A stretch of DNA of 64,000 nt from Desulfovibrio sp. (GCA_031291035.1 JAISLI010000017.1:93716-157715); one strand, 5' to 3'. Counted from the first letter of the stretch, positions 1 to 8,641 are shown. Translations and numbers: made by a program. Notes: generated from the sequence alone by a model not told the origin.

Positions 1-103
1 GATCGGCCAGCGCGTCCGCGACGCCGGCAATCCCGGCGGCGGCGGTTTCCACCGCGGCCTTGCAGTGGCCGCAATGCATGCCTTTGACAACAAGAGTTTT
101 CAT
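1..103 (-). CDS. CopZ-like heavy-metal-associated (HMA) domain protein, partial
   Basis: Only the first 34 codons are in the window; the gene continues off the left edge. The peptide begins MKTLVVKGMHCGHCKAAVE and carries the GMHCGHC metal-binding loop (CxxC) of HMA domains, used by CopZ-type copper chaperones and by the N-termini of P1B-type ATPases. The ATG at 103 is preceded by a good GGAGG Shine-Dalgarno sequence, so the start is well supported. Whether this is a free chaperone of about 65-70 aa or the start of a metal-pumping ATPase cannot be decided here. It reads away from the mod genes in the same orientation, about 145 bp downstream of modC. Confidence 0.75.
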   Translation of the reverse strand, partial: MKTLVVKGMHCGHCKAAVETAAAGIAGVADALAD

Positions 104-248
104 GGCATCTCCTCCATTCCGGAGTTTACGGAATCTTCTACCTGATAATATGCGGCAATACAATAAAAATTCTGATATGCCCGATTCCCGGACGTTCACC
201 GGGTTTTTCATGGCCGCGGGGAATTGGAATAATTTTCAGGGAGCGGGG

Positions 249-1001
249 TCAGACGAAAACAGTCTTTTCCTGCAAGTGCCGCAGGCATTGCCCGGCGGAG
301 GAAAATTCCGCCCGAAGGCCGCGATATTCCGGCACGGGCCGGGCGTGGCCGTTGCTGTAGAGGATCAGCCCCGAAGCGAAAACGTCCACATCATCTGGGT
401 CATGAGTGATGATGACGGCCGGTATGGTCAGCATGGCCAGAATTTCCAGCAGTTCCTGACGCAGGCGTTCGCGCAGCAGCGTGTCCAGCGCGGAAAAGGG
501 TTCGTCCAGCAGCAGGAGTTCCGGGTCGGCGTTGAGCGCGCGGGCCATTGCCGCGCGCTGGCGCTGGCCGCCGGAGAGACTGTCCGGGCGCAGTTCCGCC
601 AGGCTCCCTATGTCGAGGCGTTCCAGCATGGCCTGCGCTTTGTCGCGTTCCCCGGCCTTCACCAGACGCGGAAAACAGCCGGTGCGGGCGTAGGCCACGT
701 TTTGCAGAACGGTCAGATGCGGAAACAGCGCGTAATCCTGAAACATGTAGCCTATGCGGCGCCGGCGGGCCGGCACGAACACCCTGGCGGCGTCATCGTA
801 CAACACCCGCCCGCCAAGGCTTATGCGTCCGGAATCCGGCCGCACAAGCCCGGCAAGGCAGTGCAGGGTCAGGCTTTTGCCGGAACCGGACGGCCCGAAA
901 AAGGCCACGCGTTTTTGTTCCGGACCGATGGAGTAGTCCACATTCAGGGTGAAAGGAGTACGGGCATGGCTGAAATGTTTTCGCAGGCGCAGGGAAATCA
1001 T
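249..1001 (-). CDS. modC: molybdate/tungstate ABC transporter ATP-binding protein ModC-like
   Basis: This 250-aa ATPase should energise uptake of molybdate or tungstate through ModB at the inner membrane. Visible motifs are Walker A GPSGSGKS, the Q-loop region MFQDYALFPHLTV, the ABC signature LSGGQRQR, Walker B LLLLDEPFSALD and the switch histidine in ITHD. At 250 aa it is shorter than classical ModC (about 350 aa) and lacks the C-terminal TOBE/MOP molybdate-binding domain, as in many stand-alone versions. I chose the ATG at 1001 because it overlaps the modB stop codon in an ATGA; the frame is open for another 19 codons upstream, inside modB. The partnership follows from the modA-modB-modC order. 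Specificity for Mo versus W is not visible. Confidence 0.9.
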   Translation of the reverse strand: MISLRLRKHFSHARTPFTLNVDYSIGPEQKRVAFFGPSGSGKSLTLHCLAGLVRPDSGRISLGGRVLYDDAARVFVPARRRRIGYMFQDYALFPHLTVLQNVAYARTGCFPRLVKAGERDKAQAMLERLDIGSLAELRPDSLSGGQRQRAAMARALNADPELLLLDEPFSALDTLLRERLRQELLEILAMLTIPAVIITHDPDDVDVFASGLILYSNGHARPVPEYRGLRAEFSSAGQCLRHLQEKTVFV

Positions 1002-1678
1002 TGTTTCCGCCTTTGGCGTGAGGTCAGCACTTCCGCCGTCGTCAGCAGCCCGACGCAAACCAGGGAGGTGAGCAGCACAAGGCGCGTGGCCCGCAGGTCA
1101 TTGCCGGACTGGAAGGCGTCATAAATGGCCAGGGCGAGCGTTTGCGTTTTGCCCGGAATGTTGCCGGCTATCATGAGGGTGGCGCCGAATTCCCCCATGC
1201 CGCGCGCAAACGCCAGCATCAGCCCGGCGAAAACGCCCCTCCAGGCCAGCGGCAGGGAAACGCTGACAAAAACGCGCCATTCCGAGGCCCCCAAGGTGCG
1301 GGCCGCGTTTTCCAAATGCGGGTTCACCTGCTCCAGGGCGGCGCGCGCCGACTTGTAGATCAGCGGAAAAACCACCACTGTCGCCGCCACCACCGCGCCC
1401 TGCCAGGAGAAGATCAGGTTTATGCCCGCCTCGTTGAGCCACTGCCCCACCACTCCGCGCCGGCCTACCAGCAGAATCAAATAGTAGCCCAGCACAGTGG
1501 GCGGCAGGACCAGGGGCAGGGTGCAGCAGGCGTCCAGAAAGGCGGGCAGGGAGGATCTTTTCCGAGCCAGCAGCCAGGCGGCGAGCATGGCCGCCAGAAA
1601 GGAAACCGCCGTCGCCAGACCGGCCACCCTGAGAGAGATCGCCAGCGGCGTCAGAACGGACTGCCAGTCAAGGCCCAT
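998..1678 (-). CDS. modB: molybdate/tungstate ABC transporter permease ModB
   Basis: This 226-aa integral membrane protein has about five hydrophobic segments and the binding-protein-dependent permease signature (roughly residues 123-155: ENAARTLGAS, then FARGMGEFGATLMIAGNIPG). That EFGAT/GNIPG region is characteristic of ModB/CysT-type permeases and forms the coupling helix contacted by the ATPase. It lies between modA (6 bp upstream) and modC (4-bp overlap) in one minus-strand operon. The start ATG at 1678 follows modA closely and is probably translated by coupling. Family assignment is firm; oxyanion specificity is inferred from modA. Confidence 0.92.
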   Translation of the reverse strand: MGLDWQSVLTPLAISLRVAGLATAVSFLAAMLAAWLLARKRSSLPAFLDACCTLPLVLPPTVLGYYLILLVGRRGVVGQWLNEAGINLIFSWQGAVVAATVVVFPLIYKSARAALEQVNPHLENAARTLGASEWRVFVSVSLPLAWRGVFAGLMLAFARGMGEFGATLMIAGNIPGKTQTLALAIYDAFQSGNDLRATRLVLLTSLVCVGLLTTAEVLTSRQRRKQ

Positions 1679-1684
1679 GAGGAC

Positions 1685-2452
1685 CTATGGTTTTGAAAAT
1701 CCGTGTTTTGCCAGTATCGCCTGACCTTCGGGCGACAGCGCATAGTCCAGAAAAGCCCGCCCCATTTTGGGATTCTTGCCCGTCAGGGCGACAGCGATGG
1801 GATAGAGGACCGGCTGATGCCCGGAGGCTGTCAGCACCACATCCACCTTGCCGGCCTGCTTGAGCGCGTCCGTGGCGTAGACAAAACCCGCGTCCACTTC
1901 GCCGCGCGCCACATAGTCCAGTACCTGACGCACGCTTTCGCCCATAATCAGCTTGGGCTGCAAGGACTCCCACTGTCCGGCGGCGGTCAGTGCCTCGCGG
2001 GCATAGCGTCCGGCGGGCACGGATTCCGGGTTGCCCACGGCAATGCGCTCAAATTTTCCAAGTCCGGCCAGAGCCGCCGGTTTTTTGCCGCCTGCGGGCA
2101 CTATCAGCACCAGATCGTTGCGCGCGAAATTTTTGCGCGTGGCCGGATCAACAACCTTGAAAGCCGCGGCCTTGTCCATGGTAGCCTGATCGGCCGAGGC
2201 GAAAACATCCACCGGCGCTCCCTCCTGTATCTGCTTGAGCAGAGGGTTGGAAGCCGCGAAGTTGACGTTGGCCGTAAGTCCCGGGTGCTTTTTTTCGAAC
2301 GCCGTTTTCAGTTCCGTAAAGGCGTCGGTCAGGCTGGCGGCCCCGGAGATGGTCATTTCCGCCGCGGCCGCGTTTTGGGCCAGACCAAGAACCAGAGCCA
2401 GGGCAAGCCCGGACAATGCGCTTGCGCCGCGCGCAAGTTGTTTTTTCAACAT
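1685..2452 (-). CDS. modA: periplasmic molybdate/tungstate-binding protein ModA
   Basis: This 255-aa solute-binding protein has an N-terminal signal peptide (basic MLKKQLARG, hydrophobic core, Ala-rich cleavage site near residue 30, AAAAE). The mature part begins with the ModA-like stretch MTISGAASLTDAF and continues with FAASNPLLKQIQEGAPVDVFASAD, where Ser and Ala residues bind the oxyanion. It delivers molybdate or tungstate to ModBC. Both metals matter in this kind of organism: molybdate for nitrate reductase-type enzymes, tungsten for formate dehydrogenases. The start ATG has an AGGAG Shine-Dalgarno sequence. A palindromic operator lies 28-47 bp upstream, so metal-responsive control is likely. 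Confidence 0.93.
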   Translation of the reverse strand: MLKKQLARGASALSGLALALVLGLAQNAAAAEMTISGAASLTDAFTELKTAFEKKHPGLTANVNFAASNPLLKQIQEGAPVDVFASADQATMDKAAAFKVVDPATRKNFARNDLVLIVPAGGKKPAALAGLGKFERIAVGNPESVPAGRYAREALTAAGQWESLQPKLIMGESVRQVLDYVARGEVDAGFVYATDALKQAGKVDVVLTASGHQPVLYPIAVALTGKNPKMGRAFLDYALSPEGQAILAKHGFSKP

Positions 2453-2479
2453 GTTTTTCTCCTCAGTTTCAAATTTTTG

Positions 2480-2516
2480 TTATGTTAATATTAACATAAT
2501 AAAATGCGCGGCGCAA
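2480..2516 (-). promoter_or_regulatory. modABC promoter with a perfect 20-bp palindromic operator
   Basis: Positions 2480-2499 form a perfect palindrome, TTATGTTAAT followed by ATTAACATAA. On the minus strand a plausible sigma70 promoter has its -35 TTGCGC at 2516-2511, a 17-bp spacer and -10 TAATAT at 2493-2488, so the palindrome covers the -10. A repressor bound here would block modABC. ModE or the tungstate-responsive TunR regulators described in sulfate reducers are candidates by context; I cannot match the palindrome to either consensus with certainty. Confidence 0.6.
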
Positions 2517-2626
2517 GCGCATTCCAGATCAAAATTGTTGCTTCACCGAATAGAGATTGTTGCATAAAAAAAATCAAAGATATTGCTATTGCCAACAAGA
2601 AAGTTTTGGTATACATCACCCTCCAT

Positions 2627-2713
2627 GCCGAAGTGGTGGAATTGGCAGACACGCCAGGTTCAGGGTCTGGTTCTCGCAAGGGAGTGGGAGTTCGAGTCTC
2701 CCCTTCGGCACCA
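2627..2713 (+). tRNA. tRNA-Leu (anticodon CAG)
   Basis: This 87-nt class II tRNA has acceptor arms GCCGAAG (2627-2633) and CTTCGGC (2703-2709), discriminator A2710 and an encoded CCA (2711-2713). The anticodon stem CCAGG/TCTGG encloses the loop TTCAGGG, which places anticodon CAG at 2661-2663 (reads CUG). The long variable arm and the T-arm containing GTTCGAGTC are present, as expected for tRNA-Leu. It borders the defence island and is the probable integration site. Confidence 0.97.
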
Positions 2714-2737
2714 GGAAAGAATTCAGGGAAGTCCCGC

Positions 2738-2769
2738 AAAGTCCAAAAAACCTTGTGGGACTTTAATTT
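2738..2769 (+). terminator. candidate Rho-independent terminator after tRNA-Leu
   Basis: AAAGTCC (2738-2744) and GGACTTT (2758-2764) can form a 7-bp stem with a 13-nt loop, followed by AATTTTT. The left arm is also part of a direct repeat, AGTCCCGCAAAGTC (2730-2743) and AGTCCCGAAAAGTC (2793-2806). The same sequence could therefore be a recombinase arm site as well as, or instead of, a terminator. Confidence 0.45.
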
Positions 2770-2828
2770 TTCAGCGATTGATCGTCTTGGGTAGTCCCGA
2801 AAAGTCTGTGGACATCGCCGCAAAGCGT

Positions 2829-2882
2829 CGGTATTTTTAACGGTAGGAAGAGGACTTGGAAAAATCCGTTAAAAAAATACCG
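2829..2882. repeat. long inverted repeat between tRNA-Leu and the island
   Basis: The left arm at 2829-2843 (CGGTATTTTTAACGG) and the right arm at 2866-2882 are reverse complements except for two extra A/T pairs in the right arm. They are separated by a 22-nt loop. The hairpin lies just before the integrase-like start at 2929. It may be a terminator or part of an integration/excision site; the sequence does not settle which. Confidence 0.6.
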
Positions 2883-2928
2883 TCAACCTCTCCGGCCTTG
2901 TGCGGCAACACTTTCGGAGGGAGCTACC

Positions 2929-3036
2929 ATGAAACTGACGGATACTTTATTTTTGAGCTTGTCTCATAAGGTCTTTGCTGGCAGTATCCAATCCACGGAA
3001 ATTGATATGGATATGTCAGCAACCTTTCGAGGCTGA
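2929..3036 (+). pseudogene. remnant of a P4-type integrase start (inferred)
   Basis: An ATG at 2929 with a strong GGAGG Shine-Dalgarno sequence opens a 35-codon frame beginning MKLTDT and then running into unrelated residues to a TGA at 3034. MKLTDT matches the typical N-terminus of P4-family tyrosine integrases (DUF4102 domain). Those genes usually start about 200 bp downstream of the tRNA they use, as here (215 bp after tRNA-Leu). My reading is that the body of the integrase was deleted, leaving its translation start in front of hsdR. Six residues are a weak match, so this is an inference from residues plus position. Confidence 0.35.
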
Positions 3037-3040
3037 CCCT

Positions 3041-5434
3041 ATGCCCACTGAAGCCGATACCTGCCGCACATACATCACGCCCGCTTTACAGGCTGCCGGG
3101 TGGGAGTCGGGGCATCATTCCATCGGCGAACAACGCACATTCACGGATGGGCGCATTGTGGTTCACGGCAACCGCGCCACCCGTCGCCAAGGCAAACGCG
3201 CTGATTACATCCTTTTTTACGCCAGTGATTTTCCTCTTGCCGTGGTCGAGGCCAAGGCCGAGGACAAGCCTGCCGATGACGGCCTGCAACAGGCCAAGGA
3301 CTATGCGGACATTCTCGGCCTGAAATTCGCCTATGCCAGCAACGGCAAAGAAATCATTGAATTTGACAGTATCACCGGTATCGAGCGCCGCCTTGCCGCA
3401 TTCCCCACACCGGAGGAACTTTGGGCGCGACTGTGCGCCGGAGAACAACTGAGCAATGACGCGGCCGGTCGTTTGCTGACGCCGGTCAATCACTCTGCCG
3501 GAAAAGAACCGCGTTACTATCAGCGCATTGCCGTCAACAATGTCGTGCGGGCCATAGCCCAGGGGCAAAAACGCGTCCTGCTGACTATGGCCACAGGCAC
3601 CGGCAAGACCTTGGTGGCTTTCCAGATTTGCTGGAAACTCTGGTCGTCCAGGTGGAACCTCAAGAACGACCCTGCCCGCAAGCCTCGCATTCTCTATCTG
3701 GCTGACCGCACTTTTCTGGTGGATGATCCCAAGGACAAAACCTTTGCCGTTTTCGGCGATGCCCGGTATAAAATTGAGGGCGGCAACATCGTCCACAGCC
3801 GCGAACTCTACTTTTCCACCTATCAGGCTATCGCCAAAGACGCTAATCGTCCCGGCTTGTACCGTGAATTCACGGCGGATTTTTTTGACCTGATCATCGT
3901 GGATGAATGCCATCGAGGCAGTTCCAAAACAGAATCCAACTGGCGGGAGCTTCTTGAATACTTTGCCCCCGCCTGCCAGCTTGGCCTGACCGCCACGCCT
4001 CTGCGCGAGGAAAACCGCGACAGTTACCTGTATTTCGGCAATCCCGTGTATCAATACAGTCTGCGCCAGGGCATTGAGGACGGTTTTCTCGCCCCTTACC
4101 GCGTACACCGCGTTGTCACCCGGTGGGACGCCACAGGCTGGAGACCGGGCAAGGACGAGCTTGACCGCTATGGCCGGGAAATTCCCGACGAGGAATACAC
4201 CACCGCCGATTTTGAGCGCCGCGTAGCTCTGCGTGCCCGCACTCAGGCCGTTGCCGCGCACCTTACGGATTTTTTGAAAAAGACCAATCGGTTCGACAAA
4301 ACCATTGTCTTCTGTGTGGATCAGGAACACGCGGCGGAAATGCGAACCGCCCTGAACAACCTCAACGCCGATCTTGTCCGGCAATATCCCAACTATGTCT
4401 GCCGCGTCACCGCCGACGAGGGCGACATCGGACGCGGCCACATGCAGAAGTTTCAGGATGTGGAAATTGATGCCCGCAGTCCGTTTATCCTCACCACATC
4501 ACAGCTTTTAACCACAGGCCTGGACGCGCCTACCTGCCGGAATGTCGTGCTGGTTCGTCTGGTCAACTCCATGGTGGAGTTCAAGCAGATTATCGGACGC
4601 GGCACTCGCGTACGCGAAGACTACGGCAAGCTCTGGTTCAACATCCTCGACTATACCGGCACAGCAACCCGCAACTTTGCCGACCCTGACTTTGACGGCG
4701 AACCGGCCTTCGCCACGCAGGAAGAAATCGACGAATACGGGCAAATCAAGAACATTGTCGTTGAAACGCCCGAAGAGCCGGAAAGCGGGGACGCGGAAAC
4801 GCCGCCGGGTGTTCCTCCTGTGGAAGAACCGCCGTTGCCTCCTGATTCTCCCCCCGGCGAACCGCGCAAGTTTTACGTTGACGGCGGGCAGGTGGAGATC
4901 GTCGCCGAACTGGTCTATGAACTGGATGCCGACGGCAAACAGCTTCGCGTGGTTACGCTTGCCGACTACACTGCCGAAAAAGTGCGCACTCTCTGCCCGG
5001 ATCAGGAATATTTGCGCGCCCGCTGGAGCAACGCCGGGCAACGCGCCGACATCATCCGCCAACTTGTCGAACGCGGCATTGACTTTTCCGCCGTGGCCGC
5101 GCAGGCTGGCAGACCCGACGCCGATCCCTTTGATCTGCTCTGCCATTTGGCGTTTAACGCGCCAGTGCTGACCCGCCGCCAACGCGCCGAGCGCGTAAAA
5201 AAGGAACAGGCCGCGTTCTTCACGGCCTACGGGCCGAAGGCCAAAGCAATTTTGGACGGCTTGCTGGAGAAATACGCGGCGGACGGAGAATGGCAATTCA
5301 CCCTGCCGGACGTGCTGAAAGTGCCGCCTCTTTCCGGCTACGGGAATGTGAACGAGATTATGGAAAAATTCGGCGGCGCGGATGAACTGCGTGACGCTGT
5401 GGAACAACTTCAATCGCTGTTGTATGCGGCATAA
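3041..5434 (+). CDS. hsdR: type I restriction endonuclease subunit HsdR
   Basis: This 797-aa restriction and DNA-translocation subunit cuts unmodified DNA after ATP-driven translocation, in complex with HsdM2-HsdS. The N-terminal nuclease core has D55 (ADYILF) and E70-A-K72 (VVEAKAE), the PD-ExK pattern. The SF2 motor has Walker A MATGTGKT near 183-190, DECH at 288-291 and TATPLR. I start at ATG 3041 (MPTEADTCRTY), preceded by GAGG, because this matches the family N-terminus; an in-frame ATG at 2975 has no family-like sequence. Residues about 575-610 form an acidic Pro/Glu-rich linker before the C-terminal helical region. The gene is GC-rich and separated from hsdM by three AT-rich genes. Confidence 0.95.
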   Translation: MPTEADTCRTYITPALQAAGWESGHHSIGEQRTFTDGRIVVHGNRATRRQGKRADYILFYASDFPLAVVEAKAEDKPADDGLQQAKDYADILGLKFAYASNGKEIIEFDSITGIERRLAAFPTPEELWARLCAGEQLSNDAAGRLLTPVNHSAGKEPRYYQRIAVNNVVRAIAQGQKRVLLTMATGTGKTLVAFQICWKLWSSRWNLKNDPARKPRILYLADRTFLVDDPKDKTFAVFGDARYKIEGGNIVHSRELYFSTYQAIAKDANRPGLYREFTADFFDLIIVDECHRGSSKTESNWRELLEYFAPACQLGLTATPLREENRDSYLYFGNPVYQYSLRQGIEDGFLAPYRVHRVVTRWDATGWRPGKDELDRYGREIPDEEYTTADFERRVALRARTQAVAAHLTDFLKKTNRFDKTIVFCVDQEHAAEMRTALNNLNADLVRQYPNYVCRVTADEGDIGRGHMQKFQDVEIDARSPFILTTSQLLTTGLDAPTCRNVVLVRLVNSMVEFKQIIGRGTRVREDYGKLWFNILDYTGTATRNFADPDFDGEPAFATQEEIDEYGQIKNIVVETPEEPESGDAETPPGVPPVEEPPLPPDSPPGEPRKFYVDGGQVEIVAELVYELDADGKQLRVVTLADYTAEKVRTLCPDQEYLRARWSNAGQRADIIRQLVERGIDFSAVAAQAGRPDADPFDLLCHLAFNAPVLTRRQRAERVKKEQAAFFTAYGPKAKAILDGLLEKYAADGEWQFTLPDVLKVPPLSGYGNVNEIMEKFGGADELRDAVEQLQSLLYAA

Positions 5435-5451
5435 AAAGAGCTCTATAAATT

Positions 5452-7422
5452 ATGACAAATTCATCTTCCTCTCGCAGTCTTATTACCCCGCATGATCAGA
5501 CTTTGCGTACCGTTTTCAATACACAAAGATCCTATTTCATCGACATCTATCAACGTGAATATAAATGGTTGGAGAAGAATGTAAGAACACTTCTTGACGA
5601 CATCGAAATTCGATTTAGTCAATACGAGCGCACGAAAGGCGAACCAAAAGAAATCCAAAAAGATGTGTTGGAGCGATTTGAGCCATATTTTCTCAATACA
5701 TATCTTACATCGACAGTTACAGGTACTACATTTATTGTAGATGGACAGCAGCGATTGACCACGTTACTGCTCATTCTTATCAAGTTCTATCGTATTCTGA
5801 AAATAGTGGAGGAAGCCCCAGGCAATCAAGGAAAGACTTTTAGCTCAAAAGCCGTCGAGAAATTTATCTTTGAGACCGATGATTTTGGGACAGTAAATAG
5901 GTTTAAGATATTTAATGAAAATCGCGAAGCTGCATTTAAGGCTTTGGTGGATTCTGCTACTATTGATATAACAGATCAAACTCGCACTCGTATAGTAGAA
6001 AACTTCAACAAGGTGATTGAACCATATTTTGAAACATTCCTCAAGAGCCAACCGCTAGGGGAATACGATTTGGTCAAAATGACATATTATCTCTCCTATC
6101 TACTTGATAGGGTATCCATTGTAGAAATTCGCATTGAACGGCAGGAGAACGTTGCAATGATTTTCGAGGTCGTAAATGATCGCGGATTGGGATTACGGCC
6201 TTACGAAATTCTCAAGGGAAAACTTATTGGTAACTTAAGTGAAGAGAAAAAGGAGCAGGCAAATAAGGTCTGGACAGACATGCAAGAGCGTTATTTTAAG
6301 GTCAAGCTGAAGAATACAACGGAAACAATTCTGGACCTTGATCAATTTTTTAAAACATTCTTTCGTGCAAAATTTGCCGATAGTGAGAACGAATATGAAA
6401 AATTTGAGGGTGATTATCACTACGAAATATATCGCAATGATCGAGTAAAAAGGTATTTTGGAAATTATCAAGACAAAAATTTACTCTTCAAACGCATCAC
6501 TCACGACATCAACTATTACGCCAGCCTGTATTTGGAGTTGCGTACAAGTTATGAACACGAATATCTGATATTTAATAAATTACTCGATCAAAATCAACAG
6601 TATTTACTTATTATGTCGGCAGTAAAGCTAGACGATTTAGAGCGTGTACAAAAAATTGATGATATTGCCGCTAAGTTTGATCAATTCCATACCGTATTGA
6701 GATTGCTGAATGCCTATGATAGCAATGATTTTCAGCGTCTTATTTACGCGTTAAATAAGGATATTCGCGATAAGTCGTTAACTGACAGCAAATCCCTCTT
6801 CGATGTAAGCCTTATCAACAGGTTAGAGAGCGAAAACATCATTCAACAAGGACAATGCACTTCTACACTCCAAATTTTTGAGTATGAACGCTTTAAAAAT
6901 ATTCGCAACCAGTGGGCAAATTTCAGTAAATATATCCTTATGCGGATAGATAGGTATCTTGCTAGTGTTTTAGATAAACCATCATATACCAGTGAGAGTC
7001 TTGATGAATTGGAAGATCGTTTTAACAAAAATAATCTAAAGCGTCATGCTATGCATTTAGAACATATCTATACACAGCATGATGCAAACCGTGCTTTATT
7101 CACATCTAATGGACATTTTGACGAAAGTTTATTTCAACAGAAGCGTAATCTTCTAGGAATGGTATTGCTATTAACGGACAAAATGAATCTTAGTAGTAAC
7201 GATGAAATTTACTCTGAAAAACAACATACATATGGAAAAAGCAACATAATTTGGAATGAACTTCTTGTTGGGCACATTTCAAACATAGATAAGCAAAAAT
7301 TACCTAAAGAATTGCAAATTGATCCAGTGAAACCTATTAATTCTGTATTCCCACCCGATGCAATTGAAGCTCGCCAAAGAGCTATGTTCGATGTAATTAA
7401 ACGAATTTGGGGAAACGTGTAA
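5452..7422 (+). CDS. DUF262/DUF1524 (GmrSD-like) protein in the hsd operon
   Basis: This 656-aa protein has the two-domain architecture of GmrSD-type defence nucleases. The N-terminal DUF262 domain shows YQREYKW (about 33-39), DGQQRLTT (97-104) and VNDRGLGLRPYEILKGK. The C-terminal DUF1524 His-Me/HNH domain shows H535-L-E-H538-IYTQHD, followed by RNLLGMVLLLTDKMN. In GmrSD, DUF262 is thought to hydrolyse NTP and DUF1524 to cut glucosylated phage DNA; the target here is unknown. It starts 17 bp after hsdR with only a weak ribosome site. Base and codon use is strongly AT-rich compared with hsdR and hsdM, shared with the next two genes, which points to joint acquisition. Confidence 0.85.
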   Translation: MTNSSSSRSLITPHDQTLRTVFNTQRSYFIDIYQREYKWLEKNVRTLLDDIEIRFSQYERTKGEPKEIQKDVLERFEPYFLNTYLTSTVTGTTFIVDGQQRLTTLLLILIKFYRILKIVEEAPGNQGKTFSSKAVEKFIFETDDFGTVNRFKIFNENREAAFKALVDSATIDITDQTRTRIVENFNKVIEPYFETFLKSQPLGEYDLVKMTYYLSYLLDRVSIVEIRIERQENVAMIFEVVNDRGLGLRPYEILKGKLIGNLSEEKKEQANKVWTDMQERYFKVKLKNTTETILDLDQFFKTFFRAKFADSENEYEKFEGDYHYEIYRNDRVKRYFGNYQDKNLLFKRITHDINYYASLYLELRTSYEHEYLIFNKLLDQNQQYLLIMSAVKLDDLERVQKIDDIAAKFDQFHTVLRLLNAYDSNDFQRLIYALNKDIRDKSLTDSKSLFDVSLINRLESENIIQQGQCTSTLQIFEYERFKNIRNQWANFSKYILMRIDRYLASVLDKPSYTSESLDELEDRFNKNNLKRHAMHLEHIYTQHDANRALFTSNGHFDESLFQQKRNLLGMVLLLTDKMNLSSNDEIYSEKQHTYGKSNIIWNELLVGHISNIDKQKLPKELQIDPVKPINSVFPPDAIEARQRAMFDVIKRIWGNV

Positions 7423-7495
7423 ACATTTCTAAATTATCTCATACGTCATTCATACGCTAATTGCTGCTGATGCGGCGTAAACACACGAGAATAAT

Positions 7496-8641
7496 ATGCC
7501 AACAGTCGATGACCTTGCGCCTCTTAAAGAAAAACCATTCAAAGATGCCATGGATAAGCTTGAAGAACTAATGACACAGAATGGACGTGCATTTCTTCTT
7601 GGTGCTGGGTGTAGCAAATGCGCAGGACTTCCGCTCATGGCAGAACTGACGAGCGAAGCTTTATCAAGCCCAGAACTTGATGAGAGTAGTAAAAATATCC
7701 TCATGGCTATGCAGTCAAATTTTATAGGCTCCAGTTTTCCGAATATCGAAGACTATCTAAGCGAGCTAATAGATCTCCTGGCTATTGCAGATCGTCGTAC
7801 AACGAGAAACGCAAACAAGAAAGAAATTGAACTAGACGGGAAAACTTACAGCGTAACTTCTCTACGGGATGCAACTGAACACATCAAGCATGCTATCGCT
7901 AAGGTAATTGATAAGGACATTTCCATCGAAACTCATCAAAAATTTGTCAAGGCAGTGCATCGTCCTGTTCGCCCCGGGAAATTTACTGGTAATCAATGCG
8001 TAGATTACCTTATGCTGAACTACGATACTCTCATTGAAGATGCTTTAGCATTAGAACAAGTTCGTTTTGCTGACGGCATTGATGGTGGTGTGACTGGCTG
8101 GTGGAACGCAGATACTTTTTCTAACGATAATTTGTCAGCGCGAGTCCTGAAACTCCATGGCTCTATCAACTGGTGTCAGTTCCAAGATGATACTCTCCCT
8201 CGCCGCCTGTCAAACTCAATTAAAGGAACTGCAATCAGTGACCAACGTATCGTTATTTGGCCAGCATCAACTAAATATCGTGAAACACAACTAGATCCAT
8301 ATGCACAATTAACAACCTTAGCTCGCAAAATCCTCCGTCCAAAGGAAGGAACGCAGCGAGTATTGGTAATCTGTGGCTACAATTTTGGAGACTCTCATAT
8401 CAACCTTGAGTTAAACAGTGCATTGCGAGAATCCAGAGACTTGACATTAATTGTTTTTTGGTCTGATGAAATACTGCATGAAGTGTTGAAGCAGTGGCAC
8501 GATGACACGTCAGTCCGCGAACAAATTTTGATCTTTGGTAAACGAGGCTTTTGGCATGGAGATACAGAAACCCACGCATCAATTGACTTGCCATGGTGGA
8601 AATTTGAAAACATCACACGGCTGCTTGGGGGTGAACGATGA
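7496..8641 (+). CDS. SIR2-family defence protein (partner of HerA)
   Basis: This 381-aa protein has the SIR2-type NAD-binding signatures: LGAGCSKCAGLP (G36-A-G-C-S40), LNYDTLIED (N175-Y-D177), LKLHGSINW (H221) and ICGYNFGDSHIN (around 292-303). The last is typical of bacterial anti-phage SIR2 NADases rather than protein deacetylases. In characterised SIR2-HerA systems the pair forms a large complex that depletes NAD+ or degrades DNA during infection. Here the stop codon overlaps the HerA start (ATGA at 8638-8641), so the two are translationally coupled. A 73-bp gap separates it from the upstream DUF262 gene. It is AT-rich and embedded in a type I restriction operon. Confidence 0.88.
   Translation: MPTVDDLAPLKEKPFKDAMDKLEELMTQNGRAFLLGAGCSKCAGLPLMAELTSEALSSPELDESSKNILMAMQSNFIGSSFPNIEDYLSELIDLLAIADRRTTRNANKKEIELDGKTYSVTSLRDATEHIKHAIAKVIDKDISIETHQKFVKAVHRPVRPGKFTGNQCVDYLMLNYDTLIEDALALEQVRFADGIDGGVTGWWNADTFSNDNLSARVLKLHGSINWCQFQDDTLPRRLSNSIKGTAISDQRIVIWPASTKYRETQLDPYAQLTTLARKILRPKEGTQRVLVICGYNFGDSHINLELNSALRESRDLTLIVFWSDEILHEVLKQWHDDTSVREQILIFGKRGFWHGDTETHASIDLPWWKFENITRLLGGER

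Noticed and set aside
186..212. CCCGG/CCGGG stem followed by TTTTT as a terminator
   Set aside because: The T-run is on the plus strand while both adjacent genes are on minus; only 5 bp of stem.
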